Positions 34,489 to 46,437 of a stretch of DNA of 64,000 nucleotides are shown here, in pieces (the first letter of the stretch is position 1; each line of letters starts with the position of its first letter). The translations under genes were made by a program, and so were the position numbers. Origin of the DNA: Escallonia rubra (lineage: Eukaryota > Streptophyta > Magnoliopsida > Escalloniales > Escalloniaceae); contig JAVXUO010002773.1 of assembly GCA_033065855.1 (NCBI GenBank), forward strand, positions 248,001 to 312,000, read 5' to 3'. The notes under the pieces are model-generated. The model did no database searches. It was not told where the DNA came from and saw only the letters and a list, made by a program, of their open reading frames with translations.

Positions 34489-37400
34489 TCATAGGCTTGA
34501 GGAGTTCCAACTAGCATCAACAGCTTCGATGATCTTCTCATGGAGTTTGGCTCCAGCACAAGCTATTATACCTCGATCAAGACCTCCTAAATATATCCCT
34601 TTCGAGAAGTCAAGTGCATGCCCTCCTGCATCAGTAACCACACCACCCGCTTCTTCAATGATAACAACACCAGCTGCATGATCCCATATCTTTTCCTTGT
34701 AGCCAGCTCTAGCAAACTTCATGAAAACCTCAGCATCACCACGCGCTATAGCTGCATACTTCACCATGCTGTATACCCGTAACGGTTGGTTCCTGTAGTT
34801 AAGACATAATATGTGAGCTTTCCAAGACTCGACTGCCTGATATCAAGATTGACATGGCTTCATCTATTTCTTCTATGATAATCAGTGTGTGCATAAGACT
34901 TCAGACAAAATGTCATAAATAACCAAAAATCATATAATCAGTCTGGAATTGCCCATTATTTAACAGACAGTATCCTAGCGCGAACAGTAACTGCCCATCA
35001 GAACCCTCTCGTGGTAAACAAACGGTCAGTTAAAGCCTGGGCAAGGTCCAAATGGTTAGTGTATCAACTTTAGGGTCTTAGTGCAAGTTATACGGTTGAA
35101 TCCCCGTGTTTTTAGAGGGTAACATATTCTGATAAAATTTTCTAGGTGAAAATTGAAGCTTTGGAAAGAGAAAGAAGAATGGAAAAAGATATGCACCTAA
35201 GCCCAACACTGTGAGCTAGTCCTGCAGTGTAGGAATGGCTTGAATTTGCCTTTTCAACTGGTTCACAAAATGTTGCAAATGCTGGGTTATCAATACGAGA
35301 CACGTGGATTTGTTTTGCTGAGTTTGGCCACACAAGCCTCTTTTCTTGGTGAATTAGTGGTTGCATCCAAGCCTTTCCACTACCTTTTCTTGCATAGAAT
35401 ATACAACCTTTATCCCAAGATTTAGATGTAGGTGGTGTCAACTTGGATATTATTCTTCGGTAGCCATTATGATAGCTTAGCCATTCCTTGTTCACTGGGT
35501 AATTGGGGCACCCAAGAACTCCAAGCACAACTTCTCCGTCCTCTATTAATGCCAGAGCAACAGCATACTGATCTCCACGTACAAATCCCAAAGTTCCATC
35601 AACAGGATCCAATACCCAAAATTTTCCAGTTGGGCCTCCAGTTGAGTTGCAGCAACTGATGGCCTCGAGAACCTGTGTCATTCCAAGACTAGTGACTGGA
35701 GCTGCAAGTCCGAAACGGGGTGCTTCAGCTAGACAGTCATTCACTGTTTTCACCACAGCTTCCAGGAGACCAGCTGCATTAGACTTGGAGAGTGCTTGAA
35801 CATCTTCTTCAGCAACTATGGATACATTTTGACGCCCAAAAGCCTCGGACAAAATCCAACTGACTGTGGCTTGGACACTCCAATCTGTTATACAAAATGC
35901 AGTTGAAAAGATTAGCATATCTAGCCTGAGGAGTTACACCATGTCAAACTTTTATCAAGTTAAATAATCTAAATCAAACTACCACAACATCTAACCAGTG
36001 AGTAGCGAGTCTAGAGAAACATCTTTGGTCTTTTGATTATTACAAATATTGAGAGTCCCCGAAGGGGGGTCGACCCGTAGACTAGATGTCGCCCAAAAAC
36101 AAAATAACAATACGGAAACATGTCAAATAAAAGCCTGAGAAAAAAACGTATTATGCCTTCCCAAAACATTTACTTGTGCTGAAGTTTTGCCTTTTCCAGC
36201 AACATTGACTTCAGTTGGTGATTCCATATCAGCCTTTGGATAGCCGAGATGTTGAAAACTGAAATTGCGGTCCCAGAGGATGATATATGATTTTGCCGTT
36301 TGTCCATAAAATTTGAATAACTATGAAACAGAAGGGGTTTCAAAACCTAAAAATATGTTAGTTCATATTCCAGGAGAATAGACTTCTTGGCAACCCCAGT
36401 TGTGAGCCAAGATAATTAGGAGAATTGATCAAATAGCCAATCACGATATCAGTTATATATCTACACTACAAGCAGTAATGCTACATTAAAAGAAATTGGT
36501 TCTTAAGAGTTAAAAGCCATGTGGCACCTCTATTAATTTAAGACTAGACTAATCACAGTGATGATAATGTGCTAAACCAACATTTAGTAAGTGGAAGACA
36601 GGCAGAACAGATATCCTGTGATTTTTAAATCGATCCAAGCGGATGAACATGGAACAAACACGTAGTAAAATTCAGTAACTAGGACTCAAGGATTTACAAA
36701 CATTTTGTTCAAAAATAAGAATGTTGTTATAAAATGCAGAGCTATTTTAGCATGCTAAGGTTAAGTTGATTCTCAGCGTATAAAAGACGGGCCAAGTATA
36801 TAACTTTCAGATACTTTCTTTAGACTCTATGGCTAAATCTTTTCTCTCACTTCTTTGCCATGTTGTCTAGTCCCTGCACCAAATTCTCTGGCCACTGCCA
36901 CTTTTGGTTCAACCAAATATGAGGAGGCATGTCCTTCTTACGTTTATGAAGATAGCAAAAGAATGTGGTCCAATCCTAATTTTGGAAAATCTCGCAGCTA
37001 CTGCGCCATTTCAATCCATCACTTTCAACATATACTAGTGGGAATGATGGCATGTCTACTACCACCTTTTATGCCACATTTGATTCCAACATTCTTAAAG
37101 CTAAAAGATGCTTATTTGTTCCTTATAACCAATTCAGGAAAATAAAACAAAGCTTAAGCTTTATTTAGAGGAATATGAACACTCCAAAAGGAGTCCTTGA
37201 GGTTTCCTTCCTCCTTATTCTGGGCATGCTGTGCATTTCTGCAATAACCAACTTCATTACTCAAAAAAAATAAACATGATACACTTCATCAGGAAACGAG
37301 GATAAAGAAGGATAATGCAATCTATAGCTTTACTTAAAGCTACTTATTCATGCTGCCTGCTCACCCAACTTTATGATCAATTTCCCACTTCACAATGAAC

Positions 37401-38240
37401 AGTTTCACAACTACACTCTCCAACTTCAAATAAAGAACAGCCCAATAAACAAGACTTCCGTCACTGCACAGTCCGAGGAGAGTTAATTTTATGCAACCAA
37501 AGAGGCCGATTCCGCATTCAAAGAGAACCCAGTCAAGAAATAGAAGTTCAAGTTCACCCTTTAAAAGGGAAAGTCTATTTCCATTCCTTTTCACATCTTT
37601 ATTCGTCGCTTAAAGTGTACTAGAAACGAAATATCAACTTCTTGAGCGACAAATTAGGCATGGATAACACGCATTCCCCTCTGGAAAATGCATAACAGCA
37701 TAAAATTCAAATCATTGTACCCAATAGCTATGAACTCCAAATCAACCATGCTAATTCTAAAATATTTTTGTTTTCAAGCACGCACACGAACAAAGATCAA
37801 TACCCAGATTAACAATTGCCCAAGTCAAGAAAAGTAATACAACAAGCAAATGCAAATGAATTACCTGCAACTGTGACAGGGGAGTTGTCTTCCTTGGACT
37901 GGACCTGGTCAATGCCTTTAGAAACCAAACTCTCTTGCACTATTTGACACAGCAAACATGCCATATGCACAGCTCTGACTGCAACTTCCAATTCTTTGGA
38001 GTACTTCTCAGGCACTGGCTCCAACTTGTTTGGACCCTCCATTTCTAAAGATAGATGGGTTAGATTACACTTGGGAAGACAAAGGGTTAGATGAGGTGAT
38101 GAAGAGGGGCGTCGGCAATTACTATGGTACAAGAACAGGGAGAAACTTCCTACATGGTTGGCTGCTAAATTATTCCTCCTATTCTGAACCAGAGCGTTAA
38201 GTGGCACTTTTGTAGCCATACTTGTGCAAAACAAAGGCAT
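34489..38240 (-). CDS. 3'(2'),5'-bisphosphate nucleotidase (PAP phosphatase), probably organellar
   Basis: Exons on the minus strand: 38240-37865, 35884-35197 and 34792-34489; joined in frame (phase 1, then 2) they give 455 aa. The enzyme family removes the 3'-phosphate from PAP (and PAPS), a by-product of sulfation and a retrograde stress signal. Metal-site motifs are all present: AEED near residues 150-153, LDPVDGT near 217-223, and WDHAAG near 391-396. The N-terminal helix region with [14 protein letters not shown] matches the family. The first about 65 residues ([18 protein letters not shown]...) are basic, Ser/Asn-rich and acid-free, like a plastid or mitochondrial transit peptide. Other starts at 38219 (448 aa) or 38042 (389 aa, no transit peptide) are possible. 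Intron 1 is about 2 kb and intron 2 is 404 bases. The leader is GA-rich on the coding strand. It resembles the putative mitochondrial PAP-specific phosphatase subgroup. Confidence 0.9.
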
Positions 38241-38303
38241 TATAAAGGGCTCTCTCTCTCTGTCTCTCTCGCTCCCTCTCTCCTCTCTCCCTTTCTCTTT
38301 CAC

Positions 38304-39306
38304 TCCTACATGGTCCTTTCATATGCATATATTCAGCAGAATGAGGTAATTATTGGTGTCTGAAAGTAAGAAACAGGGTAAATAACGGCGGCGCCACTTT
38401 AATTTTGGGAAAGAAAAGGGACTAATTTTGCATAAACCCCAGTCTTTGGGTTCATGTGCCCAAATACTCTAATTTTTTTTAATTTTTTTTTTGGGTTCCC
38501 ACGGTCCCGGGCTTTTCAATTAGCGCTTCTGGTCATCAAGTGACGGTAAAAATTCAATTCAGATGTCTATTATATTTTGAGGGACAAATTGGATAATTTG
38601 CGACATATGCTTAGATTGCAGCCATATCCTAACCCCTAACCCTTCCCCCAACCCTCAACACACACACACACAAGCTACCACCACCGCCACATCCCTAAAA
38701 ATTTTCGGTGACCAGCACCACTACAGATCGCCAAGATTGAACTAGATTGGATATATAATTTAAGATTTGAACCCCAATACTTGGGTAGTATCTCCACACA
38801 CAAAGGTGGATCATAGTGCATATACTTATGTTAGAATCGTGTCACATACTCTCTTATTCCTTTATGAATATTTTCTTGAAATGAGCTCTAAAGTAGGTTA
38901 TAGTGAGGGGGAGATACAACTTCAAGAGTGGCACATTTTTCTTCATAGAACAAGAAGCAACTGTGGTCACCAATGTGAAATCATACGTGCGTTATCTAAG
39001 AAAGAATGAGATTTCAGTTCACTTCAGAAGTCAAAGGGACAAGAACTGTTGCAGTAGTAAACAAAAATTTCCTATCCACTTCCCCATCAGTTTTCTTCTC
39101 TTGTTCATGATTAGATTTTGAACCACGTTTGCAGTTCATCCTGATCACAACTTCCTTGAGTAGAGAGAAATATATCTAAATCATTAAGCAAATAACTAAG
39201 GGAGTAGGTTCATCGATAGGGTTGGCGCACATGTTATCAAGTTTCGTATCAACTATAGAAGACACAGCAAAATTTATCATAAATAGAGAAATTAGACTCC
39301 TACCAC

Positions 39307-39338
<32 letters not shown>

Positions 39339-39806
39339 ACCAAGTCATCAAATTGATCATATAACTAAAGAAAAACGAGTTAAAATGTAAAAATTTACGA
39401 GCACCGTCAATCGATCAGTTTCTAAATATTAAAAAATGGATATGGACAAAAAAGGATATGGACCAAACGAGCTAAATCTTGACTTCCATGCGCAAGAAGA
39501 CAAGGGAAACCACTAAAAAAGTGCATGAGAGCTGAATCTAGAGTTAAAATGCAAAATCATATCATTGATGGCACTAAAATGGCCGCGTAACCATCCATTT
39601 CTTGACCTGCTAGAGCGCCACATGCTACATTATTTGGCTCAAATGATTTCATCAGCATGATTGGTGGCTGATGAGATAGATGTGTGTTGTACTGGCATCT
39701 TTGAGTGTCAAGCCCAAGAGAAGTTTTGGTTTTTCCTTTTTTTCCGTTTTTATGACCTGATTCTACTCGGTTGTTTAGCTTTTTCTTCGCGGATCTTTCT
39801 TAAATA
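38304..39806. other. Promoter side of the phosphatase gene and intergenic DNA
   Basis: It should contain the minus-strand promoter of the phosphatase. A TA microsatellite lies at 39310-39340. No supportable gene. Confidence 0.45.
39310..39340. repeat. (TA)n microsatellite
   Basis: About 15 uninterrupted TA dinucleotides. Confidence 0.95.
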
Positions 39807-40100
39807 ATCATCTCCGTTTAAAAATATTTTAATTTTTGACTTGACACGCATATTAAAAATATAAATCATATATTGTATGTTTCTTATTCTATCCAAAAAG
39901 AGAGAAAGGAGGGGGGGGGGAAGGAAGTGAGTCAAAATAGAGAAAATGAGTTGGTAGAGTGTTAAATGTGGAGAAAAATAGAATTAAAAAAGTGTAAAAA
40001 ATATAAAATACTTACAAAATCTTTCTTAATTCGAAAACTGAGTAATTTTTGGGCAGCGGAAAAAAGAGATATGATCAATTTTTTTGGTGGATGGAAGGAG
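39807..40100. mobile_element. Stowaway-like MITE, second copy
   Basis: The right end finishes GGATGGAAGGAG before TA (40101-40102). The left end is diverged (ATCTCCGTTTAAAAAT after TA at 39805-39806). The internal GAAAATGAGTTGGTAGAG and TTAAATGTGGAGAAAAATAG words match the MITE at 29350-29640 in the same orientation. Confidence 0.7.
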
Positions 40101-40638
40101 TATATCACAAGTAAAAATATTTCATAGTAGCGTATTAATTGAACCTACCTCATAATCCATATTGGTTTTTTTATGACCCAAACTTTTGTAAAAAAAAAAA
40201 AAAAGAGATGTACAAACTACCTCAAAGCACGCATCACTTTTAACATGCTTTAATAACAGAGTTAATGAAAAACAGAAAGGCGGTGAAAAGAGGTCACCAT
40301 GACGTAGCCATTTTCTCATGCATGACACAACATTTCAATGCGTCTTGGATTTGATCAAAGTTTATTACCTTTCACGCATCTTTGTCCGTAAGCAAAAAAT
40401 TCAACCCAGTTTCATCGTTGGTGCAAGTGTGGCATTGGATTGAAACTTGAAAGCAATGATGCAAGTGGCTTGGGATTAACCCACTTGCCTGTTTTGATCA
40501 AGCAAGCTGATGGCCTGGGCATCAGATGCTCCAGCATGAAAGCACGTGAGTGTAGGGGATTGTTTACACAGTAATAATACTGTGGCATCATGAAGTGAAT
40601 GGGTGTCTCTGTCTCTGTCTCGTGAATCACACACATTA

Positions 40639-41040
40639 GGGATCCAGAAACTACAAGAGAAGAACGACGAGAACGAGAGTAACGCATTGGGAATCCAGAA
40701 ACTACAAGAGAAGAACGATGAGAACGAGGGTAACACGCTGCTTTGGGAGATTTTTTTGGTACAAAAAAAACTGGATAGTAAGGTTCTGATTTAATCGACA
40801 GGAAGTATTGCGTTTCAGAATTCTACAAGGCCGTCACATACATCTAGACTCCCGACTCTCGCACTTACATCGAGACCGAAGCGCCAAGAAACCCGCGTGT
40901 ATAGAGCACATACAAGGTGAGAACATAAGTTTGCCACTAACATGTGCGACGGACAGGAAACTCGAATCCAGGTGGCAAGCCCGAAGACCACGCGAACTAC
41001 AAGAGAAGAATGATGAGAATGAGAGTAACGCATTGCTTTG
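40639..41040 (+). repeat. 51-base tandem repeat with an in-frame 17-residue unit
   Basis: Two adjacent 51-base copies (from 40639 and 40690) and a third partial copy at 40995-41033. Each can encode GIQKLQEKNDENESNA. The third copy belongs to the larger 295-base repeat around it. There is no start, domain or context that makes this a gene. Confidence 0.75.
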
Positions 41041-41330
41041 AGAGATTTTTTTGGTACCAAAAAGACTAGATCGTAAGGTTCTGATTCAACTGACATGAAG
41101 TATTGCGCCTCGAAATTTTACAAGGCCGTCACATACATCTGGATCCCCGACTCTCACACCTATGTCGAGGCCCAAGTGCACAAGAAACCCGCTTGTAGAG
41201 CACATACAAGGCGAGAACGTAAGTTTGCCACTAACATGAGCGACATGCAGGAGACTAGAATCCAGATGGTAAACCCAGAGACTGTGGAAACCACTGAACC
41301 AACTCATTGTTGGCATTGCTTCGAGAGATG
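40726..41330. repeat. 295-base tandem duplication
   Basis: Two diverged copies with landmarks CTTTG(G/A)GAGATTTTTTTGGT at 40741 and 41036. The rest aligns through ACAAGGCCGTCACATACATC and GTTTGCCACTAACATG. Nothing is recognised in it. Confidence 0.8.
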
Positions 41331-41450
41331 CATCTAACTTTGTCTTGCAATATTTGGGATTAAGCAAATAGATATATGTGAATTTTCCATACTATGACAA
41401 CCAAGTGCTCCAAGGAAACAAGGATTTTTCAAATTGTCATATTTTCGAAG

Positions 41451-41655
41451 GAAAATATTAGCCGTTACCCGAGTAGTAAGAAGATCTCTACTTCCCGTAT
41501 AACGACAATTGATAGGCTTTAAATATTTTAGTGACTTTTATTTAGTCACGCTAAAAAAATAAATTTATATTTTTTTACTAACAGTATTAGCAAAAATGTT
41601 ATTAAGTACATTTACCGACTTTTAATAATCATTACACGAGGTAACTATTTTCCTA
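41451..41655. mobile_element. MITE-like element
   Basis: Imperfect inverted ends (GGAAAATATTAGCCGTTACC on the left; the reverse complement of the right end reads GGAAAATAGTTACCTCG). The interior has TAGTGACTTTTATTTAGTCA, similar to the MITE interior at 59457 and 63003. Its edges are approximate. Confidence 0.45.
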
Positions 41656-41702
41656 CAATTAGGGTAGTAGTTAAAACAAATTCATTTGTAGATGGCTCGT
41701 TC

Positions 41703-42125
41703 TTTTTTTTTTTTTGGTTACAAGGAAGAGAAAGAAGCTACAGATTACTTGGAGAGCCTTTCAAATGCATTCAACGCAAGTAAGCCAGTAACATGTTGTT
41801 CATCTATCTAGGGCCTCACTTATATGCACATATAATTCCCCTTGGCTAGCACCTAGAGTAGCTAAATAATCAACACATTTGTTTCCTTCCCTCGTCGTAT
41901 GGGTTAGATTACAACCCATTACCTTGATGATCTCTTTGTAAACTCTCACAAGCACTCGCAGTAGGTGGTTCTTGACTTCTTGTTCACTGATTAGAAGCAA
42001 TGCGGCTGTGGAGTTGGATTCGATCGTGGTTTGCATCCAGTTTCTTTTGTGCACACTCAAGAGCACTCTATGTATTCCCAAGACTTCCGCATTTAGGCCG
42101 GTAGTTTTTCCAATGCTGCCCATGT
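41703..42125 (-). mobile_element. LINE 3'-end fragment with RNase H domain
   Basis: On the minus strand a frame at 42123-41800 encodes 107 aa with the plant LINE/RVT_3 RNase H pattern: GLNAEVLGIHRVLLSV, TIESNSTAALLLI, then NLTHTTREGNKCVDYLATLG. The reverse transcriptase and endonuclease parts are missing. A run of T at 41705-41716 on the plus strand is the poly(A) tail of a minus-strand insertion about 85 bases past the frame end. This is a 5'-truncated LINE remnant. The upstream edge is uncertain. Confidence 0.7.
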
Positions 42126-44940
42126 AGGCCTCAATCCAATGGCTAGTTATTTTGCCAAACCAATGTATGTTTCAAGGCAGTTATTTATAAATGCACGTTG
42201 CTGTGACAAAAAGCATTTTTTATTTATTTATGAAATAGGGCTTGCCTTCCTAATATGCATTTTTGCTTTATGGGCTTCAAAGCCAGATAAGGGTTATTGG
42301 GCTTTGTCCATGGGTCATGTAATACTAATTTTATTTTGACAAAGAAGTGGGCCAAAGAGAAAACCATTATGCAAATCCTGGGCCATTTAGAGTTGGATCT
42401 CTCATATATAAGCCCTAAGAGAGTCATTTCCAAAAATGCCACTAAAAGCCTAATACTCTTACAAAACACACGAAGATTTAAATAATTAATATCTAAAATG
42501 TACTCTAATTCTTAAAATTGAAAAAGAAATATGGGGAACCAGCTCCGTCTTATAGGATAAACATACCATATTTTATTACCTTCACAATTAGTAACTTTCA
42601 AGCATTCTATATACTGCTGTTATTAATTAAAAAAGACGAAATTTAAACATATGTTTGTACTACTTTTAACCCAAAAAAAAAAGTCCATTCTAGAAATTAT
42701 TTCAATGTAGTCTTCCATTTTTCTAAAGTCAATTTACTAATCAAAATTGAAAAGAAATACAACAACTGAAACATTTGCCAAGAAAAAGATAAACCACAAA
42801 AGGCCTTATTTTCACATTTAGGTCCTCAATTTTTTCTGTTAAAAAGTTAAAAAAAGCACCAACTCCTAAGGATACCATCCGATATTTCTAAAGGAAACTT
42901 TAATTTATACTTCTTGACACGGCTTGAGAGATTGTTATTCATGGAATCACATTTTTGACGCACAAAAAGTTATAAAAATACATAACAAATTGATATTTCT
43001 AACAATTAATAATATATTAACATCTCAAAATTATTGGTCGTAAATCATAATAGATTCGATTATTGATAATTTAGAAACTAAATGTTCACGTATTATTCTC
43101 CCCTTACTTTGCTCAAACCGGTAATGCCACATTGAATATTAGAGCTTTTCTTTTTAGTTATTTTCTTATTATAATTGGTCGGATTATCATTAACTACGCT
43201 TAAATTAAAAAAAAGAAGAAGAATCACGTTGCAGTTTTAAGTCGTAGTATTTCTTTAGAGTAAGCAGTGGATTATGCATGGTGACTCTTCCTTTGGCTAC
43301 AACATCGTCACAACATTATAGCAACAAAAATTGTTGAAAAAGTATATCTTCAACATCGATTAAAAAATAACGATGTACATTTGCGTCTTGTAACTTGTAA
43401 GGTTATCTGTTTGTGGGTTAGTCTTAAGATTTTAAGAAAAATTAGTAACTTCATTCCGACGACGGGGCAATACATTATTGGAGTTACTATGATGATAGTT
43501 AAAAAGTTTGCAGTGGATCTATAAATAGTAGACGTTTCACCTAATTTTGCAATCCGTTTTGAAATTGACCAAGTCTTAGTTGCATTCCACAGCTGCGACT
43601 AGGGAAGAAAACCAAGTGAACTCTTCACCAAAGTTAGAACTTTCAACTTTGGCAACGATAGATATGATTACTCATACGGTGTTCTACAAGCCGAAGGAGA
43701 TCCTTTTTGATGCGCTTGCCCAAGATCTGCTCTCTAGAGTGCAGCAAATTGATTCTAGAATTATTTTACGTTTAATTAGCGTAACACAATGATACTTGTT
43801 TCCACGTGGTCGTACTAATCTAATAACAACTTTCATTGTGTGTACTCTCTCAAGCTTTAGTAAGTAGTTTAACCGCACGTGTAACCAAGATTCTTTTTGA
43901 CGCAGTTCAACAAACTGACCGTGAAATCACTGAATGTCTAATTAACGTGATCCAATGATACTTGTTTCGACGTGGTCGTACTAATCTAGTAGCAACTTCT
44001 TCGTGAGCACTCTCTCAAGTTTTAATAAGTAGTCTAAATATTCGCATAACCATATCGAGACGCAGTCATGTCGCTAAAATAAAATAAAATAAAAAGAAAA
44101 CCCTGTATGAATCATGTTACTTGACTTTTAGTGGTGAGCAAAGGCCTTAGTCATGCTGATCTGTAGAGAATATGGAAAGTGTACGGTAAGAGAGAGTAAT
44201 GATATGATAAGCTTGCAGGGGAAATTGCCAAATTGGAGTGCATCTTTTTTGGCCATGTGATCCTAATGCAACTTGCAAATATAAGTAATCAAGCCCCTTT
44301 GAAATGACTGCACTGCCCTTGAGTGCTTGGAGTTTCAAAATCAACCCCAAAGACTAGAACCAGAAGAGTCCAGATTATATATTCAGGCAAAGTGTCTGTG
44401 TGGTCAAGATGTGACTGTTGACTCATGACCCTTTCATTCTTTCTTACCTCACCTCTTGCCTCATGACCCTTATATTATATCGTATTTCATCTCCAGAATG
44501 AAATACGAAGTGAGCACTCTCTGCTGAGAACATCCACATTTTATGTAACTTAAATATTATACATAAATAAACTTTGAACTATAATATTCTAAATATACGT
44601 GATTCCTCTTTTACGGGGTATCAATGATTATGACCATCATTTTCTATTTTTGTAACAAAAAATTCATGAAATATCACGAAATGTATTATTTTAAACGTTT
44701 TGAATGACAGAAATGAAGAGGAATGGATAAAAAGCAGGGTACAATTATTGATTCCCTTCTTATATTATATCCAAGATAATCTAGTGTGAACTAACAACCC
44801 AAAACGAGCACGGTTTTGATTAAAAAACATTGTCAGACAATTGAAGAGGTGTTGGGTCAAAATCAGGTAACATAAAACTAATGCTGCATGGTCAAGATCT
44901 GGAAGGAAAGGTCCAAAAACCAAACATGGACTGCCCTTTC
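42126..44940. other. Gene-poor region
   Basis: AT-rich, without a supportable gene. It contains the duplication at 43700-44035. The last 400 bases should include distal promoter sequence of the small-protein gene at 45171. Confidence 0.45.
43700..44035. repeat. 166-base tandem duplication
   Basis: Two diverged copies. Landmark ATGATACTTGTTTC(C/G)ACGTG, followed by GTCGTACTAATCTA, lies near 43790 and 43956, and both copies end in ACTCTCTCAAG(C/T)TTTA. Confidence 0.75.
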
Positions 44941-44989
44941 CATCATATATATCACCTAAACCAAGGGCATTTCGCAAAGCGAGTCTCTT

Positions 44990-44995
44990 TATAAA
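44990..44995 (+). promoter_or_regulatory. TATA box of small-protein gene B0
   Basis: TATAAA in TCTCTTTATAAACCCC, about 180 bases upstream of the start at 45171, with a CT-rich leader between. Confidence 0.6.
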
Positions 44996-45170
44996 CCCCA
45001 CCACCTCACTCTTCCTCCCCACCACAACCAAAAGAAAGCAGCTCTGCGTCTCCTGGATCCACCTTCTCTCTTCAGAAGATAAGCTAAGCTTCCATTGCTG
45101 ATTGCTTCAAAGGCATCTTCAGTTCTCAGTTTTCCTTGGGTTTTGATCATCTTCTTGAAGAGGGACAGAC

Positions 45171-45326
45171 ATGGCAGGTGCAAGAAGGACAGGGATGAGA
45201 GATGGGGATCTGTCGAAGAAGCTTTGTAGGCGTCCGATACCATTGAGGGGTCAGGTGAAGGTTGGGATTGTCTTGGGCCTGGCTCACACTTTGGCTGCCA
45301 TTTTCTCCTCTCGCAGTAGCCATTAG
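45171..45326 (+). CDS. Small basic/hydrophobic protein, type B (B0)
   Basis: Single exon, 51 aa: an arginine-rich N-terminus (MAGARRTGMRDGDLSKKLCR), the shared core RPIPLRGQVKVGIVLGLAHT, and a short tail LAAIFSSRSSH. Residues 31-46 form one hydrophobic or amphipathic helix. No signal peptide is obvious. I do not recognise the family. Support comes from repetition: the same reading frame and core recur at 56635 and 60236 and in related form in the type A proteins, while flanking non-coding sequence is more diverged. It is the only B copy with its own TATA box. It could be membrane-associated or organelle-targeted; the function is unknown. Confidence 0.65.
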   Translation: MAGARRTGMRDGDLSKKLCRRPIPLRGQVKVGIVLGLAHTLAAIFSSRSSH

Positions 45327-45532
45327 CTGCCCATTTTGGCTCCCTTTTGAGTGTTTTGTAGAAAGAGGAGGCTTTGCAGGCTCTCTGTGTGCGCGAAAGC
45401 ACCATTGTAATTGTTAGAGAGGTTGTAGTTTTGGTACAAAGTAAAAGAGTTTGCTTTCCTCTTTGTGGCCTTCTGATTTGGTTGTCTTTGGTTCCAAGAA
45501 CTATTGAGGAATCTCATTACTATACAAGTTTG

Positions 45533-45707
45533 GGATCAAGATCCTCTGCTGTACAGCAGAGGTGCTGTCAAAATCCGCTAAATATTTTTTAGTAACAAAA
45601 AATTGTCACTATAAATTTCAATAACAACGACAAAACACTTTTAATGACAATCTTTTGTCGCTATCTGTTGTACAACACCTCTGCTGTACAGCAGAGGATC
45701 TTGATCC
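45533..45707. mobile_element. Mutator-type MITE (175 bp)
   Basis: Perfect terminal inverted repeats of about 32 bases (GGATCAAGATCCTCTGCTGT... and its complement), which themselves contain the palindrome CCTCTGCTGTACAGCAGAGG. A perfect 9-bp target duplication ACAAGTTTG flanks it (45524-45532, 45708-45716). The paralogous site in unit 2 near 60535 is empty (ACTATCCAACTTTGATTGG), confirming the boundaries. It is non-coding. Confidence 0.93.
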
Positions 45708-46437
45708 ACAAGTTTGATTGGCAACAATTCCACTCAAAACGTTAATACCAAATTTCCCAGAAATCAAGCTATAATGTCCATCTTCATACACTTAACAGCC
45801 AATTGATCGACCACCTTGAGCTAAGGGTAAATCCGATACATCACTTTTAGGATTTAAACTCCTTAGGGTAAATATAAGTTGCCTCTTTAAGTCAATTGAT
45901 TACATCCGGGTAAAGTAAATCCACATCCGGTTGTTGTGAGAAAACCTTCACCGTAACAATGATTTATATGACGTGTTATAACGGACGGTAACTAGTTGAA
46001 TGAATTTCAAGCTGGACTTTTCTTATTTGATTTGTCAATCACTATCACTAGTACGCTGAAAATCACTAGTACGCTCAATCACACACTATCACTATCACTA
46101 TCGTTAATCAAAGATAGTGAGAAGTTATAAACCTGTATGTTTATTTTAAAAAGGGACACCTCGACAGGGTGCTTTAAGAACATTGACACTACAACCTTAA
46201 AAAAATGAGGATACCAATCAATTTTTGTGCTGCTTTGAAAGTACCAAAATGCAGAAAACCCATAATTTGTTGATTTTATCATAACAAGATTGAATACACC
46301 ATCAAGTTGAAATTTCTTCTTTCGTTGCTTGTTCCTTTTTTCGTGAATTTTGTTTGGAGAATTTTGATAACTTATCCAAGACTCTACAAGCCAAAGGCCC
46401 TTTAGCGACAAATCTTAATAACTGTCTGCGAAAATCT

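Noticed and set aside
35240-37145. Plus-strand ORFs of 61-96 codons
   Set aside because: They fall in exon 2 (antisense) and intron 1 of the phosphatase gene and show no domain.
45374-45592. 72-codon ORF downstream of B0
   Set aside because: It overlaps the B0 3' UTR and the MITE insertion and is not kept in units 1-3.
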